From contig OY776129.1 in the NCBI GenBank assembly GCA_963675135.1, positions 11,542,201 to 11,606,200 on the forward strand: a DNA stretch of 64,000 nucleotides, written 5' to 3'. The DNA comes from Galeopsis tetrahit (lineage: Eukaryota; Streptophyta; Magnoliopsida; Lamiales; Lamiaceae). How positions within the stretch are numbered: position 1 is the stretch's first letter; every line of letters starts with the position of its first letter. The notes under the pieces were generated by a model. That model was not told the DNA's origin. It ran no database searches and worked only from the letters and a program-made list of their open reading frames with translations. Shown one piece after another: positions 44,401-54,919 of the stretch. The translations under genes and the position numbers were made by a program.

Positions 44401-45554
44401 AAAACAGAATTAGATAAACATAAGTGCACGTCTCCCACTGCAACCACCGATACTATCGAAGCATTGCCCAAACTAATAGTAATCTCGCCCTCACTCAGTT
44501 CCCTTGTCTGCAGAAACCCCTGCAAGGTATAACAAACATGGTCAGTGGCTCCTGTATCTACTACCCAAGAAAAGGCAGAACAAGCCGCAAAACATGTTTC
44601 AACAACTAAAGCGAGAGACGTACCAGAGTTTTCCTTTTTCAGAAGGGGACAATCAGACTTCCAATGTCCTGTCTTGTTGCACTTGAAACATTTGCCCTTC
44701 GGCTTTTTAACGCCACCAGAAGGCGCTAGTTTCTTGCTCCCACTGCTTTCACCACCATCCTTTTTCTGTAAAGGCTTTTTCTTCTTCTTGCCATTAGACG
44801 AAGAAGGTCCAGCCTGGACAGTAACATTGGCTTGTGGTCGTTTACCCATGAGACCCTCCACCGCGACCAATTCCGTAAGAAGCTCGGTTAAAGTATAATC
44901 CTTCTTACTCATGATCGCGTTTACACGGAAGTTCTCAAAAGACTTTGGGAGCGAGTGTAGGATCATATCGATCTTGGTGTCATTATCGATTAACCCTCCG
45001 AGGACCTCAATCTCATTAAGATATTCCATCATCTTGAGACCGTGGTCCCTCACGGACGCTCCCTCTGGCATAGAGGTTGACATGATCTTCCTCATAGCCT
45101 CAAAGCGGGCAGCCCTATCTTTCTCACCAAAAAGCTCTTTGAGGCTCAACATCATAGCTGCGGCACTAGGCATAGTTTGATGCTGCTGTTGTAAAACATT
45201 TGACATCGAGGCCAAAATGTAACAACGAGCCATCTCATCAGCCTTGTGCCACTTCTTATGAGCCTCATTTTGCTCTTCAGTAGATTCGGGTCCCAAAGGG
45301 GCAGGAGCAGGTGTGTCAAGCACAAACTTGTACTCATCTGCAACAAGGACAATGTCCAGATTTCTTTTCCAATCCAAGTAATTTTGACCAATAAGCTTAT
45401 TTTGATTTAAGATAACCATAAGTGGGTTGAATGTCACCATAATGTATCTGAAATAAATAAAATGCAAGGAATAAATCACATAAGTTTGAAGCATAAAACA
45501 TTGGAAACCTTCAAAACCAACATTCAACACAACCTCCAACAGCCCAACAAACAC
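41496..45554 (-). CDS. Copia gag-pol polyprotein, intact
   Basis: 1352 codons without interruption; the working start is more likely the internal Met at about 45440 (MVTFNPLMVIL), as the first 38 residues look like leader. Order: UBN2-type gag (NYLDWKRNLDIVL); CCHC CFKCNKTGHWKSDC; aspartic protease WVVDTGATDHVC; pre-integrase YLWHLRLGHVNLRRIQRL; integrase HSDLCGPMTVQARGG, DDYSRYGYIYLM, RSDRGGEY, TPQQNGVAERRN; RT KARLVAKGFTQKEGIDYDET, MDVKTAFLNGNL, LKQASRSWNIRF, catalytic YVDDILLIG; RNase H DSDFQADRDERKSTSGY, STMEAEYVAASEAAKEAVW. It could act in trans if expressed from a neighbouring promoter. Confidence 0.95.
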   Translation of the reverse strand: MFVGLLEVVLNVGFEGFQCFMLQTYVIYSLHFIYFRYIMVTFNPLMVILNQNKLIGQNYLDWKRNLDIVLVADEYKFVLDTPAPAPLGPESTEEQNEAHKKWHKADEMARCYILASMSNVLQQQHQTMPSAAAMMLSLKELFGEKDRAARFEAMRKIMSTSMPEGASVRDHGLKMMEYLNEIEVLGGLIDNDTKIDMILHSLPKSFENFRVNAIMSKKDYTLTELLTELVAVEGLMGKRPQANVTVQAGPSSSNGKKKKKPLQKKDGGESSGSKKLAPSGGVKKPKGKCFKCNKTGHWKSDCPLLKKENSGTSLALVVETCFAACSAFSWVVDTGATDHVCYTLQGFLQTRELSEGEITISLGNASIVSVVAVGDVHLCLSNSVLVLKNVLYVPNFRRNLISVSKLFLDGCSVVFNDNVVIMRNDSLICSGTLENNLYTITCAYHTVTEAHSSSSLNKRKEPSKLNQTYLWHLRLGHVNLRRIQRLVSSGFLESLQVEPFSVCESCLEGKMTSRPFKAKGNRANDVLELIHSDLCGPMTVQARGGFEYFVTFIDDYSRYGYIYLMRHKSECFGKFKEFKAEVENRHGKSIKSLRSDRGGEYLSNEFRQYLLENGIRSQLSAPGTPQQNGVAERRNMTLLDMVRSMMSYASLPTSFWGYALETAAYLLNYVPSKVVPKTPIELWSGRKPSLNHIRIWGCPAHVLNKEADKLAPRTEVRLFVGYPKGTRGGYFYSPNDQRVVVSTNARFLEEDYMNEHKSNTEIILNELRGDNGTSSVQEEIPQETAQRGDSDEPLYTLPRRSGRVVRQPDRFMFVGESIDLIPSDEHDDNDPWTYKEAIKDKDAESWHKSMDSEIESMDGMEVYDLSELPHDKKVVGCKWVYRRKRGSDGQITAFKARLVAKGFTQKEGIDYDETFSPVAMLKSIRILLSMANHMNYEIWQMDVKTAFLNGNLDKDIYMQQPEGYVKKGQEHLVWKLKKSLYGLKQASRSWNIRFDEVIKSFGFEQCQNESCVYKKSDRDVVVFLVLYVDDILLIGNNVKVLSDVKVWLSEQFQMKDMGEASYILGIKVTRDRKKRMLCLSQASYIDTVIARFGMQNSKKGVLPFRHGVPLSKDMCPKTQKEIEEMAKVPYASAVGSLMYAMLCTRPDICYAVGMVARYQSNPGQGHWTAVKHILKYLKKTRDYMLVYQSNSLIPLGYTDSDFQADRDERKSTSGYVFMLGGASISWRSVKQKCIADSTMEAEYVAASEAAKEAVWLRNFFLELGVSQSMPMCITVYCDNAGAVANSKEPRAHRASKHIERKYHIIRDIVNRGDVAVAKIASLDNLADPFTKTLAIKVFEKHVEGLGLRCITS

Positions 45555-46703
45555 ATATGCAAGCCACGTTAGGGTGGTCGTTTACACATGTATTCATCGA
45601 CCAGACATTCAGTCTTTAATTTCAATATCACGTCAACTTATCCTTATGACGAATGAAATTAACAGTCGAACTTTAACTGGCCATGTGAACTAGAACAGTG
45701 ACCCCGTTGGGGGGTTATATTCAAATTCACATCTAAGTGATGACCACAATTTAACAACAGTTATCTTGAATTATTCTTTACTGATGAACTCATGGATGAC
45801 ACATCCGTTAGGGAAGATCACACACTTCATCTAAAGATTAAAACAGTTTTATTAGAAGTCTTAACTAGTAAGCTCGTGAATGTTGCACCCGTTAGGGGAA
45901 GACTCCCAAGGTCCCACGAGCAACATACACCTTACTTAAAGACCAATTGTGGAGGCCTATAAATTAATTAAAATTCAATTATCTCACTTAGTCATTTAAA
46001 CTTTGAAGATTATTCACAGGCATAACAAATTAACTAAATAATACAAGCATGCCAATCATAACAAGATGCGATAAATAGAGGTAAAAATAAATAAATAAAT
46101 GCACATCTATCGCAACCCCTTGAAAAACCTATCAAAAAACAGCCTACAATAAGCTATTACAATGATAAAACAGTGGCGCGGACGGATGTCTCGCATCGGC
46201 CTCTCACGCAATGCAAAAAACTCGAATACGCGTCCACCGACTAAAACTAGCAGAAAACTTCATCAAGACGTTTGAATTAGGCCTCGCCACTCGTCGTCTC
46301 AGCATAGCTGTGATTCCTGTAGATCTCGTCGAGACATTTCCGAAAAGGTCTTGTGGGCTGAAAACGGACACCCGAGTCAAAAGTTATGGCCAAAACAGTT
46401 TTCACCATCCAAGGCCATAACCCGAAAAACTCAGATTACTGTTTTCAGATCTTCCATCGACACCGCCCGTTTTCACGATCAAAAATTACAATATAAACGA
46501 GCAAAACCCTACTATAGTGATCTATGAAATAGTCCTATACTACCCACACTTATTATCTGGTGGGAAAAACGATTACATAACACTAGGGTTGCGATAGACG
46601 AATAAAAAAAAATTAACCAACAGAAACGCATACATACATGAAACAAAATAAATTGAATCATACAATCATACGTTTCAGGCAGAGCCAACAATCCACGCAT
46701 CCA
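45555..46703 (-). other. Untranslated leader of the nested Copia
   Basis: About 1.1 kb between the primer-binding site and gag. No coding frame. Contains a related pair, cccgttaggg(g)aaga, at about 45805 and 45889 within similar surroundings, possibly part of the packaging region. Confidence 0.5.
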
Positions 46704-46717
46704 GGCTCTGATACCAA
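46704..46717 (-). other. Primer-binding site of the nested Copia, initiator Met-tRNA
   Basis: The plus strand reads ggctctgataccaa next to the LTR edge at 46719; the complement TTGGTATCAGAGCC pairs with initiator methionine tRNA. Confidence 0.9.
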
Positions 46718-46718
46718 T

Positions 46719-46943
46719 TGCTGGAACAAGCCGGCGAAGGCGGTCCGTCACCAGGATCGTTGTCGGATGCCAAACGTATAAATAAATAAATAAAACCTAA
46801 ACATGCTTCTAAAACATAGTTTAGATCCGTTACCCTTGAAGATCTAGGCGTTGATTCCAATCTACAGATCTTCTAGTCTGTCTCCCAACTTCGCTCGAAC
46901 ACCGGGTGGACGGCGTGCTATCAAACGTGGAGAAGGTGCCTCA
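46719..46943 (-). repeat. Truncated 5' LTR of the nested Copia
   Basis: 225 bp, matching 40177-40401 with one obvious substitution (cacgcc / caagcc). It ends gtgcctca directly against the target duplication caact, whereas the left LTR continues for another 1017 bp. Confidence 0.88.
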
Positions 46944-47076
46944 CAACTCCCATGATCGCCTCAACCTTGAGATCATGCGGTTATAGAACTTCTCTCCACC
47001 ACTCCTAGAATTTAGGAACTTGTTATACCATGTTCTAATGACTTCTCACTCCCACGCAGTGGCATGACTTGGTATT

Positions 47077-48714
47077 TGTTGGTCCTGAAAGGAGTATATA
47101 ACAAGTGTATGGGGGGGGGGAATACACTTGTATGCAATTCTTTTCAACTTTTGATCAAACCAGAGCTCAGCAAGGTTGTCTTGGACAACTCTGCTGAAGA
47201 AGATAAACTCTTCTAAGATAATCAAACTACTAAGTACTATTGAGTACTTAGTTGAATAACTATCTAGGGGAGTTGTATGTGCAGAATAGTGGTTGGCCCT
47301 TTTAGTTTAGACTCCTTTAAAGTTTCTGAAATCACTTTGTCAATTCAATTCAGTCCAGTTTTCAGGGAACTTGTCCAAATAGGTTTTGCACAGTCTTTGA
47401 GTATGTATCCTTTGAAAGATCAGTTTTGTGTGCAGTGTTGAATGTATGAAAGTACTTGAAAAGTAAATCAACACAAGAGTTTATAGTGGTTCAGAGACTC
47501 AAGCTCCTACATCCACTTTCCCTGATTGAACAGGATAATTCATTCACTCTTGGAATTAACTTGTTTTATAGTGCCAAGGTGCACTTGATCAAGAACACCA
47601 CTCTTGGTGAATTGATCCCTAGGATGTCTAGAGTCCTAGTACCCTATTCGCAACTCAGAACTGAACTGTTCTTCTCTCAACAGTCAGCTCCTACCACTTC
47701 TACTACTACAACCTTCTCACTTTCACTCTTGAAAGGTATAAGGGTTGAAGTAAGGTTCCAACTAATGAGATATCATTTACAATGAAGATCAGTGTATAAG
47801 GATTAGGATATCTCTCTAAGCTTTGTATGGATATACAATTGAGTTCAGCTTAGAAGAAGTGTTTGAAGACTAAGATAGTCTTTGAAAGTTTTGAAAGCAC
47901 TCTAGCTTGTAAGAACTTGAGGTTAGTTGGATTGTGCTGAGGTGCTTTCAAATGGTCTTCACACTTCTTTATTTATAGACAATTAAAGGATTTGCCCGTT
48001 GGAGAGGCAGCCTCAAAGGTCCATAAATGTCTTCTTTTGGTTCTTCAACTTTGAAGACAGATTCTTGATAGTGACATGTCCTCATTTGGGAAATAAACGG
48101 TTGTATGAGCTTTGTCTTCATTCTGCAGCTCTCTTCCCAATGTCTGACTTTCATATTCTCTTGTTAGGACATGGACATGGCTTCTGAAGGTTGTTCCAAT
48201 GATAGGACAACATTCCTTATCAAATGGACAACTCTCCTTATCACTATCAGCAGTCTTGCTTAACAGCAAGGTTGGCTAGCTCTTCTTCAGATGACTTGGC
48301 TCTTACCCTTTGCTTTTCTTGAAAGTGATCTTAGCATGATTCATTAAGAATCTTTAGGGTGTAGTTGTCTCTTCAGCATGGTTGACCTCAAGCTTTCAGT
48401 ACACTTCTTCTGAATAGATTGTGCTGAGACAACTCCTCTGGACAACTCATCTGATCAGCATATTTGTCCTTCAGCAGACTTGGTCATGATTCCAGAATTT
48501 GAGCCTTGAGGGGACTTGTTCTTGATAGACTTTAAAGCATGTGTTCCCCCTCAAATTGTGCATCTAATCAACTAAGAGCTGCCTAACATATCAGCTTCTA
48601 ATCTAACCCTTATTCTATATGTTCTAACATCTCTAGAACATATTCAACTTGACTTAGGCATGTCTCAGGGGGTTTTGGTATTGAATCAAAACATATCTCA
48701 TTTTATTCCCAACA
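47077..48714. mobile_element. Solo LTR, 1638 bp, nested in the same 5' LTR
   Basis: TGTTGGTCCTGAAAGG to TTTTATTCCCAACA, flanked by duplication gtatt (47072-47076 and 48715-48719). Removing it restores the Sirevirus LTR. A run of ten G lies at 47111. Same family as the partial LTR ending at 15411. No internal region, hence a recombination product. Confidence 0.93.
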
Positions 48715-49735
48715 GTATTGCCCACGTCTTCTAACTGCTCTGGGGACATCATTAGACAACAAGCGTAAGATAAGAGTTAGTGAGAAAAGGAAGGGCAAAT
48801 TCTGATGTTGTCATGAGTGTTGGGAACATTAAGCACAACACTCGGCTGTCAGTGTTGGATCATTAAACAGAACACTCATATCAACATCAACAAATTATTT
48901 TATAAGAAATTAAAAATTTTTATTTAATATATATTTAAAATATAATGTCAGAAAAATGTATAATTACAAAATAAATATTATAAAATTATTTAGTTATTTT
49001 AAAATAAAAAAATCCGAAATAAAAAATCGCTATTAAAAACTATCAAATTAAAAAAATCTTAGTAAACCCTTACTTATTTCAATTTAATCTTCTTAATATA
49101 TTTACAAATAACATAAAATATATATAAGAATTATTTCCATAAATTAAATTTTAATTCAATTTAATCTTCTTAATATATTTAGAAATAACATTAAAAAATA
49201 TATAAGAATTATATATTACATTTTTAATTTTTTTTTAAATTTTAAGATAATAAAATATTTAAATTGTTTATCTTAATTTTATTTATATTTTTAAATCAAA
49301 TAAGTTTAAATTGTATTAAAATTTTAATTTATGAAGATAATTTTAAATAAATATTCCAGTAAATGTTAGGTTTTAATAATATTGAATTTATTTAAAATAT
49401 TAAAAAATAAGTAAGGTATTAATAAAATAAAAATTGGTAATAATTTTAAAGATAATATTTTAATTTTTTTTATTATTTTAAAATAACTAAATAGTTTGAT
49501 AAAATTTATTTTGTACTTTTTTTTTGTTTGATATCAAAACTTAATTTATATAGTAGTATATATTTTTAAATAATAATATAATTCTTTATTATAATTTATA
49601 GATTATTATTATTTTTTGGTAGTATTTTTTTTAGTTAATTAAAACTACAAAAGTAGAAAAATATTATTATTACTAGTATTATTTATTATTCCAATTATCT
49701 ACATAACTAGAAATGTCAAACTTAACATATAAAGA

Positions 49736-50018
49736 CATAACACTTAGGTAAAGAAAATAACTGAAAACTTAAATTGCATGCCACATCAGCATTGACCTGT
49801 TAGTTTACCTACTATTGCAGGTCGACGGACCAATTTCAAAATTTATACAAACATAAAGGACCAAAATCAAAAAGTGTAAAACGTCTGGATCAAAATAAAA
49901 AAGAGACCAACTAAATGGATTAAAAAAAAACTTTAATTCTCTAATTTGGTTGATTCTTGAATTGTTTCTTAAGGACAAACCACTTGAACAACACTACCGT
50001 CTTTGGCCAATATCCCAA

Positions 50019-50051
<33 letters not shown>

Positions 50052-50287
50052 ATTACTTTTAGAACTTTTTGGAGCACTCCAAAGTAATCACTTACATCTG
50101 CATTGTAATTTGCACTTTTAATGCAAACACCACTATTGGTAGTTGCTCTTCTTGATTTCAAACTCGGATGTATGAAATTTATAATCATTCACATAATACC
50201 CGTTGTAAGTTCTTACATTATGTAGTGGTCCTTTAAAAATCGACTCTCAAAACCGTGTGACTGTCCTTAATTATAATTCAAATTGAC

Positions 50288-50325
<38 letters not shown>

Positions 50326-50560
50326 CACACTAATAATAATTTCAATAACATCGAAGTAAATGGTACTCATGTAATTCTGAAACCATACAGCCAAATTATG
50401 TTGAATACTAGGTCTAGTATCTATGTCTGCATTTGAGATGTTTTGTTCTTTATATTATAGTTTTTGAGTATACATTCTAATTTTCAATATTATACAATTA
50501 TTAACAAACATCAAAGAAGTGGTATTTAATTAATTAATATTGAAGTACTTACTGAATGTA
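49736..50560. other. Spacer with (TA)n runs, no gene
   Basis: AT-rich DNA with TA microsatellites at about 50020-50053 and 50290-50321. No coding frame. Confidence 0.6.
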
Positions 50561-50564
50561 GGAG

Positions 50565-51135
50565 GGTTAGACTTCTTCACAATTCAATAACACATACTCC
50601 TCCGTATGCGCAGTTTGAGTCTCTGTATCCGTTGACCAAAACCGTTCAATGTATTTTTTCATAGGTTTCCCTAATAACTTAAATGTGGACAACATGCCAT
50701 CGACCTCTTCATCGAAATTGCATGTACTTCTAACATCGTAGTTACGTGACTCATTTCTTAACGTCTTCATTCAAAACATGCATTAACAATCAGTGCTTCG
50801 ACATTCGCCTTTTGTTTAGCATTGCATTTTCAAGATATGTAGATAACTAAACAATATATATATATATATGAAATTAATTATGATTCAAATGCAGCATACT
50901 AAAATTAAATTAAGGAGGAGTTTTACCTTTCAAATGAGCTCATCCACCTGTATTTCTACTAGGCCGTCAACTTTGGTTTTCAATGTTAAGTGAACTAATA
51001 AGTGTTCCATTGAGTCAAAGAGACTTGGTGGAAAAATTCTTTTCAATTTACATAAAATGACTTAAATGTCTTGCTCTAAACGAATCATATCATCTGTTTT
51101 GATTGTCGTGGACGTCAAATTATTGAAAAATAGAT
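50565..51135 (-). pseudogene. CACTA (En/Spm) transposase-associated DUF4218 fragment
   Basis: On the minus strand, about 51130-50900 reads DMIRLEQDI, stop, VILCKLKRIFPPSLFDSMEH, then LLVHLTLKTKVDG, the hallmark of the DUF4218 region that follows the TNP2 transposase in plant CACTA elements. 50770-50567 (KTLRNESRNYDVRSTCNF to AHTEEYVLLNCEEV) matches the end of that region. Stops, a frame change and missing segments show decay. The catalytic TNP2 part is absent. Confidence 0.65.
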
Positions 51136-51719
51136 TTAATTCAATAATATTCTAGAACGACATCAAAATGAACATTCTAATGTTTTTCACCACGACTTGT
51201 CCTACTGTAGTAATTATCAACGAAACAATTTTTCACAACATCATATATAATATAATGAACACTTTTAAATACTTTATTCAACACTTCAAATTACACGAAC
51301 ACCTAATTTGATTGCCATACATGCATTATGGCTGGAATTGCGCAAGTTCAACAAATATAATAAGTTCATTGTAAAATTCACCGTTCAAATTTAAATGAAC
51401 AAAAAAACAAAAAATTTCAATTGGTCACACTCGGTTCAAGTCTAACAAAACATTAAAAAAAATCATATAAAATATATATAAGTAAAAACATTAAAACAAT
51501 TTTTGCAACATATAATTAACATTAAAAACACATATATAATCATATAATTTATAAAAATTAAACAAAATTAACAATATTAAAACAATTTGTTTAATATAAA
51601 ACACAAAAATAAATAAATTGTTCAACATAAAATTATAAAAATAAATAAATTGTACAACATAAAAACACAAAAATAAATTGATCAACAAAAAAATTAAATT
51701 GTTGAATTGAAACTATGAC
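51136..51719. other. AT-rich interval between the CACTA fragments
   Basis: Repeats of aacataaaa(t/c)a and aaataaattg at 51590-51690. No gene seen. Confidence 0.4.
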
Positions 51720-52690
51720 GACCAATCAGATTTTAATGTCATTGCTGAACTCGCCTAAGTCACCATCGTCGTCATCATCATCATCAGAACTTGTTGTAGC
51801 TGCTCCTCCGTAACCATCAGGCGGGATAAGGGCTCCTCTAACGTTACCATCTGATGGGCGGGTTAATTGAGGTCATGATTTCAGCCAAGACCTCCTGCAC
51901 TATTTGTTGAGTAAACCACATACGCCGACTCATTGATGGCCCAATCCGCTCCATGTAGATCGACTCATGGTTATTTGGGTTCATGGTTTCAGAGAAGTTC
52001 CCGACATTGCTAAGGATACAAACGTCTGAGAGCTCTGGGATGCCGACTTTCTAACAACATTACTCATCCGGTCAAGGCCAAGGACTCGTCCTCGGTTAGC
52101 CCCGACATTCTCTAGATAAATTCAGTCTACGTCAACCTTAGTAGGAGCACTGATACCGGCTTGAGTCTTTGCCTTAATTGGTCACCCTCGGTTCAAGTCC
52201 AATTACAAACACATTTTAAAAAACCATTAATATAATAAACTAATTAATTAATTTAATTAATATTATATGATTAAAATTAAAATTATGTGGAGGTCGATCG
52301 TGCACCGATACGTGGACATTTGTGTATGTATTAACATCAAACAAATGAGTGGTGTTTAAGTAGTCCATGTGAGTGGGTGCACATCCCGTCTTCCACTTCT
52401 ATAATGTAAAAAATTTAACATATAAATGAATAATCATTACTAAATAAAATGAAATGAATTAATAATACGATTAAATAAATACTTACAATGGTAAGTCCTG
52501 CTCGTAGATGGACCGGGATCCCACTCGATCCCTTGTGACCCCGCCTCCTTCGTTTGATATGTGGTTGGCTCGATTCTTCTCACACTTGTGGTTGACTCGA
52601 TTCTTCTCACACTTTATTATATAGTTCGGGTCAAGTCAGACATATGTTAGAGATGTCCACAAGTCAGGGATGCCCCATGACCGAACGATC
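51720..52690 (-). pseudogene. CACTA second-ORF (Ptta/En/Spm type) remnant
   Basis: About 52680-52480 on minus reads NYIIKCEKNRVNHKCEKNRA, then NHISNEGGGVTRDRVGS, resembling the KNKRNRxxxGGGS stretch of plant Ptta/En/Spm transposase proteins. 51900-51730 reads GALIPPDGYGGAATTSS, then an Asp run and GDLGEFSND, like their acidic C-terminus. Two 26 bp units (ggctcgattcttctcacact type) repeat at 52568-52617. Stops are frequent. Its position beside the DUF4218 fragment fits one decayed CACTA element. Confidence 0.45.
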
Positions 52691-52728
52691 CCTTGTTCAC
52701 GGAAAGTTGTCCTCCAGCCAAACATCAT

Positions 52729-52982
52729 ACTCCCTCCGTCCCATAGAAACTTGCACAGTTGGGATGACACACAATTTAAGAAATGTGTAAGAGAAGGTGT
52801 AATGAGTGTTGTTTTGAGGGGTAGTTTTGTAAAGTTTTATGAATAAAGTAAAGTAAAAAGTAGATTGAGTGTGGAAAAGTAATGACATATGAGTAAATAA
52901 GAGTATATTTTGAGGGTGGGGGTTATGAAGATATTTCCTTTTATGGAGTGTGCAAATTGGTATGGGACATCCATTTATAGAA
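52729..52982. mobile_element. Stowaway-like MITE, about 254 bp
   Basis: Left end ctccctccgtcccatagaaa then cttgcaca; right end tgtgcaaattggtatgggac, its complement. The body has the segment atgaataaagtaaagtaaa, also found in the related copies at 56340 and 58770. Confidence 0.75.
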
Positions 52983-54329
52983 AGTAAAAAGTAGATTGCT
53001 ATGGTGAATTTGATATGATTGTGGCCCGTGTTTAATGCAAAGCCCGCTAATTTTGTACTATTTACCATGCATTTGTGGGACTAATAGTACTAGAGATGGG
53101 TGAGTTAATTAATCCAATATCCAAACTAGCCCTTAAATGATTAATTTTAAAATCAGCCAAAACAAATAAAACAATTTTGTGGATTAAAAACTAGTTTTCT
53201 CAACAAAAAACGACTATATGAATATAAAAGACGGTAGGTGTAGCAAATGATCGAAGTTGACATTATAGGCAGCGGACAAGAACAAAGACAACCTCATTAC
53301 CTTCCATACGCCGGCGACTTTCTCACACCAAAGATGGCACGGAGCTCCGACGTCTCCATCTGCATAGGATCTCGAAAAGTCAACCTTACATATGGAGTCA
53401 AGGAGCCTAACTGTTTAAATACATGTTCTTTTAGGCGGTAGAGTTAACATGTTCAGAACGGGCCAACAGGGCGGGTCGGTCCACAACCAACGCAAAGAGA
53501 TATATTTGGCCGATAGATTCTGGTCTTAATCAACGAAAAATTTCTGGTGAATTTGCGCTGTGATGGACGACGCAGTGGATGGAGTTTCCGGTGAGAAGTT
53601 TTGGATTTAATTATTTTTTTAGACTTTTGTAATATTTTTCCAGACATTATTTACTTATAATTGATTTTTTTTTTAATTTTTTGGATTTATTTGATATTTA
53701 TATAATATTTTTTCAGATTTTACAATTTTATTTAATTTAATTGATTTAAAATATTTTTCTGAGTCTTCGGAGATTTTCGGTGTGAGAAAATTAATTTGAG
53801 AAATTAGGCAGAAAAAAATAATTTTAACGCTGAAAAGCTTCAAAAAGCAAGTAAACGCCTGAAAAAAAAAACTGTTGTAACTCTTGCATTTTTTTTTCTA
53901 AAGACTCTAACATTTTTTTTAAAAAAATAAAATTTTAATTTATGTTCCATAATTTTATAAATTGATTAGTTTACTATTTTTTTTTTTTTTATGTTCAATA
54001 ATGAGAAAAAAAATAGAAGAAAAAATATTTTATAAAGATTTTGCATTTTTTTATTCTCTCTCTTCTCTTATTCTATTTCTCTTTTTCGTCTAATTCTTTT
54101 TTTCCGTATCTCCTTCCCTTTAATTTTCTTGTCTCTTCCTACAAATTTTCTTTATAAATTAATATCATTTTTATTGTAAATTTAATATATATATATATAC
54201 ATATTTTAATAACTACAAAAAATAGTACTATTGAGTTTTAATTAATAAATTTTTCTATATATTACTTTAAAATAATAATATAGACTTCATTTTTGGGTAT
54301 AAGTCAATTTAGTCTCATAATTTTTTTTA
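52983..54329. other. Spacer, no gene supported
   Basis: A 64-codon frame at 53247-53441 (MIEVDIIGSGQEQRQ...) sits in slightly GC-richer DNA but matches nothing I recognise and has no splice context. The rest is AT-rich, with poly-T runs. Confidence 0.4.
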
Positions 54330-54700
54330 TTTTTTTTAAATGTTCTCGAAAAAGTTAAATGTACTAATTTATTATTTTTTTACAATTTGTTATGTTTTAG
54401 TCCAAAAAAAATTAAATGTATCAATTTAGTTACATTTTTTCACAATTTGTTCTGTTTTGATTTCAAAAAAATTTAATGTAATTGCGAAAAAATGAGACTA
54501 AATTGGTACATTTGACTTTTTTGGGATCAAAATAGAACAAATTACAAATAATTTGGATTAAAATGATACATTTAACTTTTTGTTGGACCAAAGTAGAACA
54601 AATTGCAAAATATTAGGGTAAAATTAATATATTTAACTTTTTAGGGATCAAAACAGAATAAAATGCAAAAAGAAAAAGGATTAAATTGATAGATGACAGG
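54330..54700. repeat. Palindromic array of about 60 bp subrepeats
   Basis: Units with ttaacttttt(t)gg, gatcaaa(a)tagaacaaatt and gcaaaa run in one orientation after about 54490 and as complements (tttttcacaatttgttctgt, gattt-aaaaaaattaaatg) before it. The two half-arrays could form a large stem. Confidence 0.7.
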
Positions 54701-54919
54701 AAATCCGGGTGATAATGTGATGCTATCTAACTTTTTTTGGACAACTTAAGAAATGATTAAAAGTTATGGAATTAAATTGAATTTGGTCCAAAAATGAAAA
54801 ATCTGCGCCATACTCGCTTGCATATTCTCACAACGCAGCGGCTTCTTGAAAAATTTGCTCCTTTCTTTCTTTCTTTCTTTCTTCTTCTTCTTCTTCTCTG
54901 TCATGGTCTATCGAAAATG

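Larger units (their letters stand above)
40177..46943 (-). mobile_element. Nested Ty1/Copia element, 6767 bp, intact polyprotein
   Basis: Inserted in the 5' LTR of the Sirevirus-like element with duplication caact (40172-40176 and 46944-46948). The 3' LTR is 40177-41418 (1242 bp); the 5' LTR is only 46719-46943 (225 bp), matching the first 225 bp of the left one. The primer-binding site (46704-46717) and polypurine tract (41419-41432) are in place. The complete 1352-codon ORF shows it is young. Loss of about 1 kb from the 5' LTR would remove its promoter. Confidence 0.93.
30326..48892 (-). mobile_element. Sirevirus-like Copia element, complete but for nested insertions
   Basis: Flanked by the 5 bp duplication aatta (30321-30325 and 48893-48897). 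The 3' LTR is 30326-31099 (774 bp). The 5' LTR is in three pieces: 39722-40176, 46949-47076 and 48720-48892, together 756 bp, differing from the 3' LTR by one 18 bp indel and about a dozen substitutions. The primer-binding site is next to the 5' LTR and a polypurine tract next to the 3' LTR. Gag-pol is followed by an env-like ORF, the Sirevirus plan. Close LTR identity means a young insertion; the two nested ones are younger. Confidence 0.93.
30220..49735. mobile_element. Small AT-rich inverted-repeat element split by the Sirevirus nest
   Basis: 30220-30325 and the complement of about 49630-49735 match over roughly 100 bp. Shared segments are ctttgtatgttaagtttgac (left) against ctttatatgttaagtttgac, then attt-tagttaagt and atttttttctac. 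Without the nested elements it would be about 945 bp and non-coding. A second internal inverted pair (48965-49010 with 49475-49520) supports a foldback-like structure. It predates the insertion at 30326. Confidence 0.6.

Noticed and set aside
47456..47785. 109-codon frame in the 47.1-48.7 kb LTR
   Set aside because: Contained in a solo LTR; no domain.
50285..50325. (TA)n runs as origin or matrix-attachment signals
   Set aside because: Plain microsatellites, common in this AT-rich DNA; no further support.
53247..53441. 64-codon frame as a small gene
   Set aside because: No promoter, splice or homology support; short enough to be chance.
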